Positions 7,114-15,844 of a stretch of DNA of 37,012 bases are shown here, in pieces. Within the stretch, counting starts at the first letter, position 1. Each line of letters starts with the position of its first letter. Origin of the DNA: Pararobbsia alpina (GTDB lineage Bacteria; Pseudomonadota; Gammaproteobacteria; Burkholderiales; Burkholderiaceae); assembly GCF_902859895.1 (NCBI RefSeq), contig NZ_CADIKM010000040.1, forward strand, positions 1 through 37,012, given 5' to 3'. The position numbers and the translations under genes were made by a program. The notes under the pieces were generated by a model. The model was not told where the DNA came from and searched no databases. It was given only the letters and a program-made list of their open reading frames with translations.

Positions 7114-8046
7114 ATGAGCTCTTCGATTATCCCGGTTTCGCCCATGCGAACGCCCCGTACGCACGCCCGCTATGACTACTCCGCGCTGCCTGGACGCCCG
7201 CACCTGCCCTGGCCGAACGGCAAGAAGCTGGCAGTCTATCTAGCCATCGGGGTCGAGGAGTACGACTTCGGCCGCGGCCATACGGAAGATCTCATGAGCG
7301 GCGTGCCGGCACCGGACCTCGTCAATACGAGCTGGCGCGACTATGGCAACCGGGTCGGAGCCTTTCGACTGTTGAGCCGGCTCGAACGCTTCAAGATCGC
7401 GCCGACCATCCTGCTCAATACAGCGGTCTACGATTCGGCTCCGGCGCTTATCGCAGAGGCCCGGCGCCTCGGTGCCGAGTTCATCGGCCACGGCATCGCC
7501 AACTCCGATTCTCTTGAAGGACTCGACGAAATGCAGGAGCGGGCCTATCTCGATGCGGTCCGCGCGCGTATCGAGTGCGAAGAAGGCACCGCCCCGCTCG
7601 GCTGGTCGAGCCCCTGGCTGACGCAAACCGAAAACACCATCGACCTGCTCGCCGAGCGCGGCTACCGCTACGTCATGGACATGCGGCTCGACGACCAGCC
7701 GGTCTGGCTCAATACGCGCGGCGCCCCCCTTCTCGCCATGCCGTACGCGCTCGAACTCAACGACAGCACGTCGATCATCGGCCGTCAGGCCGGCGCGGCC
7801 GAATTTGCCGACATGATCATCGACGAGTTCGACGAGCTGCTCGAAGCGGCGAACGAGCAGCGACTCGTCATGAGCATCGTCGTGCATTCGTTCATCTCGG
7901 GCGCCCCCTTTCGATTGAAACAACTGAGCCGGGCGCTCGAACACATGACCTCGCGTGGCAGCGAAGTGTGGTTCACCCAGCCGCGGGAGATCTACGACGT
8001 GGTGCGGGCCTCCCTCGAAGCACCCACCGCGGAAGAGCGCGCATGA
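7114..8046 (+). CDS. Polysaccharide deacetylase family protein, PuuE/allantoinase-like
   Basis: The 310-residue product is a cytoplasmic NodB-like barrel without a signal peptide. Residues about 20-50 (RPHLPWPNGKKLAVYLAIGVEE) match the start of the PuuE-like branch of the polysaccharide deacetylase superfamily. FIGHGIANSD (about residues 128-137) corresponds to the family's conserved His segment, while the Asp-Asp pair of true metal-dependent deacetylases appears as EE (GVEEYDFG). By family knowledge this branch includes cofactor-independent allantoinases that open cyclic ureides and acts on small amides, not polysaccharides. The gene is first in an operon and its stop overlaps the next start (ATGA). 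A start at 7144 is possible. Superfamily is certain; substrate is unknown. Confidence 0.85.
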   Translation: MSSSIIPVSPMRTPRTHARYDYSALPGRPHLPWPNGKKLAVYLAIGVEEYDFGRGHTEDLMSGVPAPDLVNTSWRDYGNRVGAFRLLSRLERFKIAPTILLNTAVYDSAPALIAEARRLGAEFIGHGIANSDSLEGLDEMQERAYLDAVRARIECEEGTAPLGWSSPWLTQTENTIDLLAERGYRYVMDMRLDDQPVWLNTRGAPLLAMPYALELNDSTSIIGRQAGAAEFADMIIDEFDELLEAANEQRLVMSIVVHSFISGAPFRLKQLSRALEHMTSRGSEVWFTQPREIYDVVRASLEAPTAEERA

Positions 8047-9851
8047 CTGACACCACGGCGGAGCATGCGGGTACGGCTCGCGCGGCGGCCTCGATCAAGG
8101 GCCTCACGCTTGTCCTCGAGCGCGACGGCCTTCGCTCCGAGGTATTGCGCGGCATCGACCTCGAGATACGGCCAAGGGAAATCGTCGGACTCGTCGGCGA
8201 GTCCGGCTCCGGCAAGAGCGCCCTGGCCTTGGCCATGATTGGCCTGCTGCCGGCAGCAGCGCGGCCGCAGATAGACGGAACGATTCATGTCGCCGGTGTC
8301 GACATGGTGCATGGCACGAAGGAGGCGTTGCGCGCCGTGCGCCGCACGGAGCTCGGCGTGATCTTCCAGGACCCGATGACGTCGCTGAATCCGACGATGC
8401 GTGTCGGCCGGCAGATCACCGAGATGACAGGCAATCCGGATGAGACGATTGGGCTCATGTCGGCCGTCGGCATCCGCGATCCCGAGTTGCGCCTGCGCGC
8501 TTATCCGCACGAGCTCTCCGGCGGACTCAGGCAGCGCATCATGGCGGCCATCGCCGTGGCGGGACGCCCCTCCCTCATCATCGCCGATGAACCGACCACC
8601 GCGCTCGATGTGACGGTGCAGGCCCAGCTTCTCGACCTGCTTCGCAAACTGCGCGACGAGTTCGGCTGCAGCGTGATGCTGATCACCCACGACCTGGCGG
8701 TCGCCGCGCAGATCGCCGACCGGATCGCCGTGCTTTACGCGGGACGGATCGCGGAACTCGGCCCGGTCGGCGAAGTGCTACATCGACCAACGCATCCCTA
8801 TACCGTCGGCCTGCTGCGCTCGCGTCTGTCGCTGGAGACCCCCCGCGGATTGCCCCTGCAAACCCTGCAGCCGGAAACGGCCTCGATCACGGAACGCATG
8901 CGCGGCTGCGCCTACCATTCGCGTTGCCCGCTCGCCGTTGAACGATGCGCTGTCGAGCAACCGCCCTTCGAGGCCGCTGAAACAAGTTCATCCGGCACCC
9001 CTCATCTGAGGGCTTGCTGGCATCCCGTCGCGAAGGTCCGGACGCTCGCCTGCGAATCCCCTTCAGGTTCGTCCGTCCTGCCCGCGCAGCGACCGGGCAA
9101 CGCCGCCGTGGAACCCGCGGTACGCATCGAGAACCTCCATACCCGCTTCGTTCTGAAGTCGGGCAGCCGCAAACGGCAGGAAGTTCACGCCCTGCGTGGC
9201 GTGGATCTCACGGTGAGCCCCGGTGAAGCGCTGTCGATCGTCGGCGAAAGCGGATCGGGCAAATCCACTCTCCTGCGGGTGATCGCCGGCCTCGCACCCG
9301 TGACTTCCGGATCGGTGCGGATTGCCAAAGGCGGCGCACAAATGGTCTTTCAGGATGCGGGCTCCTCGCTCACACCGTGGCTCACGATCGGCGAGCTGCT
9401 GCGCGAGCGGCTTCTGCCCTTGCGGCTCAATGCGGCTGAGACGCGCAAGCGCGTCGAGGCTGCCCTGTCGTCGATCGGCTTGCCCGCCAGCGTGGCGAAC
9501 GTGCGGCCAACCGAGCTCTCCGGCGGTCAGCGGCAACGTATCGCCCTTGCCCGCGCGACCATGATTGCGCCGGCGGTCCTGCTCTGCGACGAACCGACGA
9601 GTGCGCTCGACGCCTCGCTGGCGGCAAGCGTACTCAACCTCATCCGCGAGATGCGCAGGAACCTCATGATGACGGTCCTCTTCGTGACACATGATCTGTC
9701 AGTGGCACGCCTCATGGGCGACCGGATCGTGGTGATGACGCAGGGCGAGATCGTCGAGGACGGGATGTCGAACGACGTGATCGAACGGCCTCAGCATCCG
9801 TACACCCGCGCCTTGCTTGCATCGGTCCCTTCGATAGGAGTGCCCGCATGA
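8043..9851 (+). CDS. ABC transporter ATP-binding protein, fused DppD-DppF type (two ATPase domains)
   Basis: The 602-residue protein holds two complete ABC ATPase domains that power a dipeptide/nickel-type importer. Domain 1 has Walker A GESGSGKS (52-59), signature LSGGLRQR (about 158) and Walker B LIIADEPT. It ends in the oligopeptide-type C-terminal extension HPYT with a Cys cluster (C-x5-C-x6-C and a later C), known in this family to hold an iron-sulfur centre. Domain 2 has Walker A GESGSGKS (about 401-408), signature LSGGQRQR (about 492) and Walker B LLCDEPTS, again ending HPYT. ATG 8043 overlaps the stop of the preceding gene, and its own stop overlaps the next start (ATGA at 9848). Fusion of both ATPases occurs in GsiA-like importers. 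Confidence 0.94.
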   Translation: MTDTTAEHAGTARAAASIKGLTLVLERDGLRSEVLRGIDLEIRPREIVGLVGESGSGKSALALAMIGLLPAAARPQIDGTIHVAGVDMVHGTKEALRAVRRTELGVIFQDPMTSLNPTMRVGRQITEMTGNPDETIGLMSAVGIRDPELRLRAYPHELSGGLRQRIMAAIAVAGRPSLIIADEPTTALDVTVQAQLLDLLRKLRDEFGCSVMLITHDLAVAAQIADRIAVLYAGRIAELGPVGEVLHRPTHPYTVGLLRSRLSLETPRGLPLQTLQPETASITERMRGCAYHSRCPLAVERCAVEQPPFEAAETSSSGTPHLRACWHPVAKVRTLACESPSGSSVLPAQRPGNAAVEPAVRIENLHTRFVLKSGSRKRQEVHALRGVDLTVSPGEALSIVGESGSGKSTLLRVIAGLAPVTSGSVRIAKGGAQMVFQDAGSSLTPWLTIGELLRERLLPLRLNAAETRKRVEAALSSIGLPASVANVRPTELSGGQRQRIALARATMIAPAVLLCDEPTSALDASLAASVLNLIREMRRNLMMTVLFVTHDLSVARLMGDRIVVMTQGEIVEDGMSNDVIERPQHPYTRALLASVPSIGVPA

Positions 9852-10723
9852 GCACACTGCCCGACGTTTCCCTGTCTCGCCTGCGCCCCCCTCGTGCGCT
9901 TCGGTCACCACTCATGCGACACGCTGGTACCCGACTCAATCTGCTGATCCTGGCGATCGTGGCGCTGCTCACGCTCGTCGCCCTGTTCGCCCGAGTGCTG
10001 TCGCCGTATGACCCGGTTCAGGCCGTTGGCGCGCTCAATCTCGCGCCCGGCTCGGCCGGCCATCTTCTCGGCACCGATTCCATCGGCCGCGACCTGCTGA
10101 GCCGCACCCTTTGGGGCGTCCAGGTCAGCTGGTTCGCCTCGCTCGCGATCGTCGCCTCGGGTCTCGTCATCGGCGGCATCGTGGGCGTGCTCGCCGGGGC
10201 ATCCGGCGGCTGGATCGACAACCTGCTCATGCGGCTGACCGACCTGTTCCTCGCCTTGCCCGGCACGCTCGTCGCGATCGCCATCGTGGCCGCGCTCGGC
10301 TATAGCCTGCAGAACACCCTGATCGGCATCGCCATCGTCTGGTGGCCGTACTACGCACGCATCATCCGCGGCGAAGTGAAGTCGCTCGCCTCACGCCCGC
10401 ATGTCGAGGCCGCGAAACTTGCCGGCACGGGCCGCGCCCGGATCGTGTTCCGGCACATCGTCCCCGGTGTCATTCCGACCGCGATCGTGACCGCGAGCCT
10501 CGACATCGGCAACGTCGTACTGCTTCTTGCGGCGCTGTCCTTTCTCGGCCTCGGGCAACCCGCACCGGCGCCGGAACTCGGTGCCGACACCGCGCGCAAT
10601 CTCCAGGACCTGCTCACCCAGTGGTGGATCCCGGTCGTCCCGGGACTGGCCGTGCTGCTGCTGAGCCTGATCGCCAATCTCGGCGGCGACGCCATCCGCC
10701 ACCTCATGGCCACGAAACGATAG
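9848..10723 (+). CDS. ABC transporter permease, DppC type
   Basis: The 291-residue inner-membrane protein has about six hydrophobic segments. Its ATPase-docking loop reads AAKLAGTGRARIVFRHIVPG (about residues 193-212), the EAA motif of binding-protein-dependent permeases. The N-terminal part with LIVALLTLVALFARVLSPYDPVQ and GTDSIGRDLLSRTLWG is typical of DppC/OppC/NikC subunits. It starts inside the stop codon of the ATPase gene (ATGA) and is followed 11 bases later by the second permease. In most Dpp/Opp operons the B-type permease precedes the C-type; here the order is C then B. Confidence 0.93.
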   Translation: MSTLPDVSLSRLRPPRALRSPLMRHAGTRLNLLILAIVALLTLVALFARVLSPYDPVQAVGALNLAPGSAGHLLGTDSIGRDLLSRTLWGVQVSWFASLAIVASGLVIGGIVGVLAGASGGWIDNLLMRLTDLFLALPGTLVAIAIVAALGYSLQNTLIGIAIVWWPYYARIIRGEVKSLASRPHVEAAKLAGTGRARIVFRHIVPGVIPTAIVTASLDIGNVVLLLAALSFLGLGQPAPAPELGADTARNLQDLLTQWWIPVVPGLAVLLLSLIANLGGDAIRHLMATKR

Positions 10724-10734
10724 AGGGCTTATCC

Positions 10735-11721
10735 ATGATCCGATTTCTTCTACGCCGGCTCGGTGCGGCGATCGTCCTGATCCTGGTGCTCTCGGCAATC
10801 ATCTTCGTGCTGCGCTCCATCTCGACGGGCGACCCCGTCAGGGCCTATCTCGGCGCGAACGCCTCTGCCGCGAGCATCGCCGCGGAGCGTCAGGCACTGG
10901 GCCTCAACGATCCCCTGCCGGTACGCTACGTCCATTTCGTTGGCGGCCTCGTGCACGGCGACTTGGGAATGTCACTGCGTACGCGCCGGCCGGTCGTGGC
11001 CGACCTGCGCGATTTTCTTCCCGCAACCGTCGAACTCGTGACGGTGTCGTTCGTCATCGCGCTCGTCCTCGGCACGCTGTTTGCCGTCTCAGGTGCGTTG
11101 CGCTGGCGTGGCAGCGCGTTGTTCCGGGGCTCGCTCCTGCTGCTGGCCACTGCGCCGCCCTTCCTTCTGGCGCTCGGCGGCATCGTGCTGTTCTATGCTC
11201 AACTGGGCTGGCTGCCCGCCGCCGGGCGCGGCGCGGAGGCGAACGGGCCGACCGGCTTCCTGCTGGTCGACACCCTGACGACGGGCAACTTCGCCCAATG
11301 GGCGAGCGCGGCTCAGCACCTGCTTCTTCCCGCACTCGTTCTAGCGATCGCTCCGGCAATTTCGATCGGACGCATCTTCCGCGCAAGTCTCGAACTGACC
11401 TTGCGTGCGGATTTCGTGCGAACGGCCGAGTCGAAGGGATTGACTTCCCTTGCCGTGCTCACCCGCCACGTGATCCGCAATTCGATCGGGCCCGCGCTGT
11501 CGATGGCGGGGCTGCAACTCGGCTTCATGTTCGCGGGCGTTGTCGTGGTCGAGCAGATTTTCAGCTGGCCCGGCATCGGCAACTATCTGGCCAGCAGTCT
11601 TCCGGTCTCCGACTTTCCCGCCATCGCCGGCATCACGCTCGTGCTCGGGACGATCTATATCGCCGCGAACGTGGTCGTCGACGTACTCCAGGTCCTGGCC
11701 GACCCGCGCCTCAATGCATGA
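10735..11721 (+). CDS. ABC transporter permease, DppB type
   Basis: The 328-residue inner-membrane protein starts MIRFLLRRLGAAIVLILVLS and contains GDPVRAYLG and ERQALGLNDPLPVRYVHF, both characteristic of DppB/GsiC permeases. The EAA-type loop is RTAESKGLTSLAVLTRHVIR (about residues 223-242) and the terminal helices end VDVLQVLADPRL. ATG 10735 has AGAGGG upstream. It forms the heterodimeric channel with the DppC-type subunit encoded just before. Confidence 0.93.
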   Translation: MIRFLLRRLGAAIVLILVLSAIIFVLRSISTGDPVRAYLGANASAASIAAERQALGLNDPLPVRYVHFVGGLVHGDLGMSLRTRRPVVADLRDFLPATVELVTVSFVIALVLGTLFAVSGALRWRGSALFRGSLLLLATAPPFLLALGGIVLFYAQLGWLPAAGRGAEANGPTGFLLVDTLTTGNFAQWASAAQHLLLPALVLAIAPAISIGRIFRASLELTLRADFVRTAESKGLTSLAVLTRHVIRNSIGPALSMAGLQLGFMFAGVVVVEQIFSWPGIGNYLASSLPVSDFPAIAGITLVLGTIYIAANVVVDVLQVLADPRLNA

Positions 11722-11818
11722 CAGCCCGCGACGATGCGACGCCCGCTGCGTCCCGTCCGTACCTGTCTCTGTTCCAGTTCCTGTTTTTTCTATCCCGCAC
11801 GCTCAACGAAAACGAAAA

Positions 11819-13420
11819 ATGAAAACTCGCTCGCCCCGGAAAGCCGAAAATGCGGCCATCACCTCCCTTGCCCTCCTCTCGGCGCTTGCGCTCGCCGCGT
11901 GTTCGCATCACGCCAGCGCCCCGCAAGCCCATGCCGCGCCGACCGACGGCGTGCTGACTGTCGGCCTGCTCGGCGACATCGGACAACCGCCCGACCCCGA
12001 CGTCTACTACGCCAACAACGGCCTGGCGATCACGCTCAACACCTATGAAGGACTCGTTCAGTACAAGAACCAGTCCGATACCGCCCAGATCGTGCCGCGC
12101 CTCGCCACGTCGTGGACTGTGTCGCCCGACCATACCGTCTACACGTTCAAGCTGAGAAGCGGCGTGACGTTTCACGATGGCACGCCGTTCACGTCCGCCG
12201 CGGTCAGGGCATCGTTCGACCGGCGCCTGGCCGTCAAGGGCGGCCCGGCCTACATGGTGCAAGATGCCACCGTCACCACGCCCGACGATCTCACGGCCGT
12301 CGTGACGCTCAAGACACCGAACGCCGCCTTCCTCGACTATCTTGCCTCGCCGTACGGGCCGAAGATGGAGTCGCCCACTGGCCTCGCCAAATATGCGGGC
12401 TCGGACAACGCGCAAACCTACCTCCAGACGCATGACCTGGGCACCGGTCCGTACGAGCTGACGCATGCGCAGGTGGGCACGAAGTACTCCCTTGCGCAAT
12501 ACGCGAAGTACTGGGGCACGATCTCGCCGTTCAAGACGGTCGAACTCCCCGTGTTCAACGACGTATCGGCACTGCAACTGGCGCTCGACGGCGGAGCGGT
12601 GTCGGTCGTGGCAGCGGCACTGCCTTCATCGAGCCTGACGAAGTACGAGAACAACTCGTCCTTCAACAGCGACCTGCTGCCGACTTTCCAGTCGACGCTG
12701 ATCACGTTGAACCCGAGCAAGAAGTTCTTCGGGACCCAGCAAGCGCGCACTGCGTTCATGCAGTCGATCGACCAGGGCAAGCTCGTGAGCCAGGTGGAAG
12801 GCAACCGTTCGTTGCCCGCGACCACGCTCTACGCCAAGGGCATGATTGCCGATGGCTCAGACAAGCAAAACATCACGCACGACCCCGCGGTCTTTGCGAA
12901 ATATGCGAAGACCCTGCCCGCAGGCACGCCTGTCGTCATCGGTTATGCGTCCGGCAACACCAATGCCGAGCAGATGGCCAACATCGTCGCGGCACAGGTC
13001 CAGACGACCGGCCTGGCAGCAACGGCACAGAGCTACCCCACCTCGGATGTGTTCGGCTGGGAGAACGATCCCACCAAGGGACCCGATGCCTTCATCGACG
13101 GCAACAACGGCCCCGACGGCGGCAACCCGTATATGTGGGGACATGTGTTCTGGGACAAGTCCGGCGGAATCGACTACTTCCTCTGCGACGATTCTTCCGT
13201 GGACGCCAGCCTGAACCAGGCGGTAAAGACCGGCAATACCGAACTGTTCGCCAAGGCGGCACAGACCTACTCCGCGTCGGGCTGTTTCATGAACCTCTCC
13301 TACAACATGGATTGGGTGGTGTCCCAGAAGTGGCTGCAGGGTGTCGCCGCCTCGCAGAACGTCGCGGCGAACGAACTCGACTTCAGCCGGCTCTCGATCA
13401 AGACCGAGGCGAGCCAATGA
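11819..13420 (+). CDS. ABC transporter substrate-binding lipoprotein, family 5 (DppA/OppA type)
   Basis: The 533-residue product has a lipoprotein signal: basic start MKTRSPRK, hydrophobic run, and lipobox LAAC with the acylated Cys at residue 28. The mature part shows the family-5 solute-binding pattern YEGLVQYK, PRLATSWTVSPDHTVYTFKLR and GVTFHDGTPFTSAAVRASFDR. In a Gram-negative cell it would be anchored in a membrane facing the periplasm and deliver substrate to the two permeases encoded upstream. ATG 11819 follows an A-rich leader (AACGAAAA). Binding proteins of this family take peptides, nickel, opines or other small amides, so the ligand is open. Its TGA overlaps the next start (AATGA). 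Confidence 0.93.
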   Translation: MKTRSPRKAENAAITSLALLSALALAACSHHASAPQAHAAPTDGVLTVGLLGDIGQPPDPDVYYANNGLAITLNTYEGLVQYKNQSDTAQIVPRLATSWTVSPDHTVYTFKLRSGVTFHDGTPFTSAAVRASFDRRLAVKGGPAYMVQDATVTTPDDLTAVVTLKTPNAAFLDYLASPYGPKMESPTGLAKYAGSDNAQTYLQTHDLGTGPYELTHAQVGTKYSLAQYAKYWGTISPFKTVELPVFNDVSALQLALDGGAVSVVAAALPSSSLTKYENNSSFNSDLLPTFQSTLITLNPSKKFFGTQQARTAFMQSIDQGKLVSQVEGNRSLPATTLYAKGMIADGSDKQNITHDPAVFAKYAKTLPAGTPVVIGYASGNTNAEQMANIVAAQVQTTGLAATAQSYPTSDVFGWENDPTKGPDAFIDGNNGPDGGNPYMWGHVFWDKSGGIDYFLCDDSSVDASLNQAVKTGNTELFAKAAQTYSASGCFMNLSYNMDWVVSQKWLQGVAASQNVAANELDFSRLSIKTEASQ

Positions 13421-14178
13421 GCATGGGTGCCACCCGCGTGGCCATCGTGAACCCGAACACGACGCGGTCGATGACCGATGCCGTGCTCGAGTCCGCGGCG
13501 CCCGTTGCACGCCGCGGCACCGAGCTGATCGGCGTCACGCCGTCAAACGGCGTGGCGAGTGTCGAAAGCCATATCGACGAAGTGCATGGCGCCATGAGCG
13601 TGCTCGTCGAGGTCGAACGTTTGGAAGCCTCCGCCGCGCGCCCCGACGCTTACGTCATTGCATGCTTCGGCGATACCGGTGTCGCTGCCGCCCGCGAGGC
13701 GGCGGCCGGCCCGGTCGTCGGCATGACCGAGGCCGCGCTCATGACCGCCACGCTGATCGCTCACCGCTTCTCGATCATCACGATGCCGCGCCGCACGATC
13801 GCGCAGTCCGACCGGGTCGTGCGCGCCATCGGGCTCGCACATCGCTGTACCGTGCGCGCCGTCGACGAACCTGTCGCCGAGATCGAGGGCGGCTCGCTGC
13901 ACCTGCTCGATCTCTTCGTCGCCGAAGGCCGCCGCGCGCTCGCGGAAGACGCGGCCGAGGCGATCATTCTCGGATGCGCGGGACTTGCCGACCTCGTCGG
14001 GCCGCTGCAGGAAGCGCTCGGCGTACCCGTCATCGAGGGCGTGGCTGCCGCCACCGCCATTGCGGAAGGATTGATCGCGCAGGGACTCGGCAACCCGCAC
14101 GCGGGTGCGGGGTCTCGCAAGCCAAACCGTACGAGCAGAGAGATAGCGGCAGGAACCGAAGCGGGGACATCGGCATGA
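13417..14178 (+). CDS. Aspartate/glutamate racemase superfamily protein, hydantoin racemase-like
   Basis: The 253-residue cytoplasmic protein begins with VAIVNPNTTRSMTDAV, the signature of hydantoin racemase (HyuE) relatives. It has the two catalytic Cys of cofactor-independent racemases in IACFGDTG (about residue 84) and ILGCAGLADL (about residue 188). HyuE enzymes interconvert D- and L-5-substituted hydantoins; other members act as Asp/Glu racemases, maleate isomerases or AMDase. The C-terminal 25 residues are polar and variable. ATG 13417 overlaps the preceding stop; a second ATG at 13423 is equally possible. The gene's own end overlaps the next start (ATGA). Context supports a role in handling stereoisomers of an imported amide. 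Confidence 0.88.
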   Translation: MSMGATRVAIVNPNTTRSMTDAVLESAAPVARRGTELIGVTPSNGVASVESHIDEVHGAMSVLVEVERLEASAARPDAYVIACFGDTGVAAAREAAAGPVVGMTEAALMTATLIAHRFSIITMPRRTIAQSDRVVRAIGLAHRCTVRAVDEPVAEIEGGSLHLLDLFVAEGRRALAEDAAEAIILGCAGLADLVGPLQEALGVPVIEGVAAATAIAEGLIAQGLGNPHAGAGSRKPNRTSREIAAGTEAGTSA

Positions 14179-15698
14179 ACACGCTGTTCAAGGACGTCTA
14201 CGTCTACGATGCCGAGAGCACGAGCGGCATGTACGGACCGACCCATGTCCTGGTCGAAGGCAATCGCATTGCGGCCATCGGCGCGCATGCCGCGGATCGC
14301 TTTGACGCCTCGGCCGGCCGCGAGATCGATGGGCGCTCCCGTCATCTTCTGGTGCCCGGCCTCATCAACGCGCATTTCCATTCACCCGCGAATCACCTCA
14401 AGGGCTCGCTGCGCAGCCTGCCGCTCGAGCTGTTCATGCTCTATGAATCGCCCACGGATGCCGAGCTCACGCCCACGCCGCGCGAAGCCTACCTGCGCAC
14501 CATGCTGGCCGCGCTCGAGATGCTGCGCACCGGCACCACGACGGTTCAGGACGATGCCTTTCTCATGCCCAGCCCGACGCCCGAGATCATCGACGCGGTA
14601 ATGCGTGCCTATGCGGACTGCGGCATCCGTGCGAGCGTGGCATTGGACCAGCCGGAGCTGCCCGAGGCCGACAAGCTTCCCTACCTCGCGCGCGATGCGG
14701 GCCCGGCGCTCCGGGCCGCACTCGAGGCACCCGCCCCACTCGACAGCGCGGGACTCCTCGCCATGTACGACTATCTCGTGTCGACGTGGCACGGGACGCA
14801 CGGCGGCCGGCTCACGGCGGCCACTTCGATTTCGGCTCCGCAGCGCGTCAGTCCGGAGTACTTCGAGGCGATCGACGATCTCAGCCGCCGCCATGCGATC
14901 CCCCTGTTCGCCCATATGCTCGAGACCAAGGTACAGCGGGCGCTGGCGCATGAGCAGCCGCGCTTCGCCGGCCGCTCGCTCGTGCAATACACGGCGGACC
15001 TCGGCCTGCTGAGCAAGCGCATGAACATCATCCACGCGGTCTGGGTGACCGATGATGACCTGTCGCTGATTGCCGGATCGGGCGCGACGATCGTTCACAA
15101 CCCGATCAGCAATCTGCGGCTCGGCAGCGGCGTGGCGCCCTTCCGGCGCATGAAGGATTTCGGCATCACGACCGCGCTCGGTATCGACGAGGCGATTTGC
15201 GACGACTCGTCCAATCTGTGGGGCGTCGTCAAGACCGCTGGACTGATCCATAACGTTTCCGGCCTGGACAGCGACGAATGGCCCACCGCGAGCGAAGTGC
15301 TCGACAGCCTCTGGCGTGGCGGAGCCACCGCGATGCTGCAGGCCCACCAGCTCGGTGAGATTCGCGAGGGCTTCCTGGGGGACCTCACGATGCTCGATTT
15401 GCACAGCAGCGCCTTTACGCCGCTGAACGATCTGCGCGGTCAACTCGTGTATTGCGAGTCCGGCGCGAGCGTGCGGCTCACGATGGTCGACGGCCGGGTG
15501 GTCTTCGAAGACGGCCGGATCACCACCGTGGACGAGGAGGCTCTGCTCGGAGAAGCGCGGGAGGTCTTCGCCAGAAAGCTCCCAGTCATCGAGCGCGCGC
15601 GCCGGGAGGCAGGCGCCGTTCATCCTCACTATCAGGCGATGGTTCGCAAGGCAGCCGCAGCCGATCTGGGAATGAATCGATGGATCGGAAACAGATGA
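14175..15698 (+). CDS. Metal-dependent amidohydrolase (cytosine deaminase/TRZ-ATZ-like)
   Basis: The 507-residue protein has the amidohydrolase-superfamily layout: a small beta domain (VYVYDAES...VEGNRIAAIG), the HxH metal site in GLINAHFHS (about residues 62-70), a further His in FAHMLETK, His in IIHAVWVTDDDL, the catalytic Asp in LGIDE, and a C-terminal beta region ending VDGRVVFEDGRITTVDE. Members hydrolyse or deaminate cyclic amidines, triazines, guanine, adenosine derivatives and similar compounds. It ends the operon begun at 7114, its ATG lying inside the stop of the racemase gene. The substrate is not evident; the pairing with a PuuE-like enzyme and a racemase suggests a cyclic amide or ureide. 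It is longer than guanine deaminase. Confidence 0.9.
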   Translation: MNTLFKDVYVYDAESTSGMYGPTHVLVEGNRIAAIGAHAADRFDASAGREIDGRSRHLLVPGLINAHFHSPANHLKGSLRSLPLELFMLYESPTDAELTPTPREAYLRTMLAALEMLRTGTTTVQDDAFLMPSPTPEIIDAVMRAYADCGIRASVALDQPELPEADKLPYLARDAGPALRAALEAPAPLDSAGLLAMYDYLVSTWHGTHGGRLTAATSISAPQRVSPEYFEAIDDLSRRHAIPLFAHMLETKVQRALAHEQPRFAGRSLVQYTADLGLLSKRMNIIHAVWVTDDDLSLIAGSGATIVHNPISNLRLGSGVAPFRRMKDFGITTALGIDEAICDDSSNLWGVVKTAGLIHNVSGLDSDEWPTASEVLDSLWRGGATAMLQAHQLGEIREGFLGDLTMLDLHSSAFTPLNDLRGQLVYCESGASVRLTMVDGRVVFEDGRITTVDEEALLGEAREVFARKLPVIERARREAGAVHPHYQAMVRKAAAADLGMNRWIGNR

Positions 15699-15844
15699 TG
15701 TCTCCGGTTCACCCGGTCCGGACCGCACACGAGTGCCGCACAGACGGCCGCCAGAGGCGTCCGGCCCAATAAGCAGAATCTGCATGTCATGTTGTTGTAT
15801 TTGCTTCGATTCACACGTTCCACTTTACCGACACAGGAAAGACA

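Noticed and set aside
14382-15785. A 467-codon minus-strand frame opposite the amidohydrolase gene
   Set aside because: Composition is that of an antisense shadow and the plus-strand gene has all catalytic motifs.
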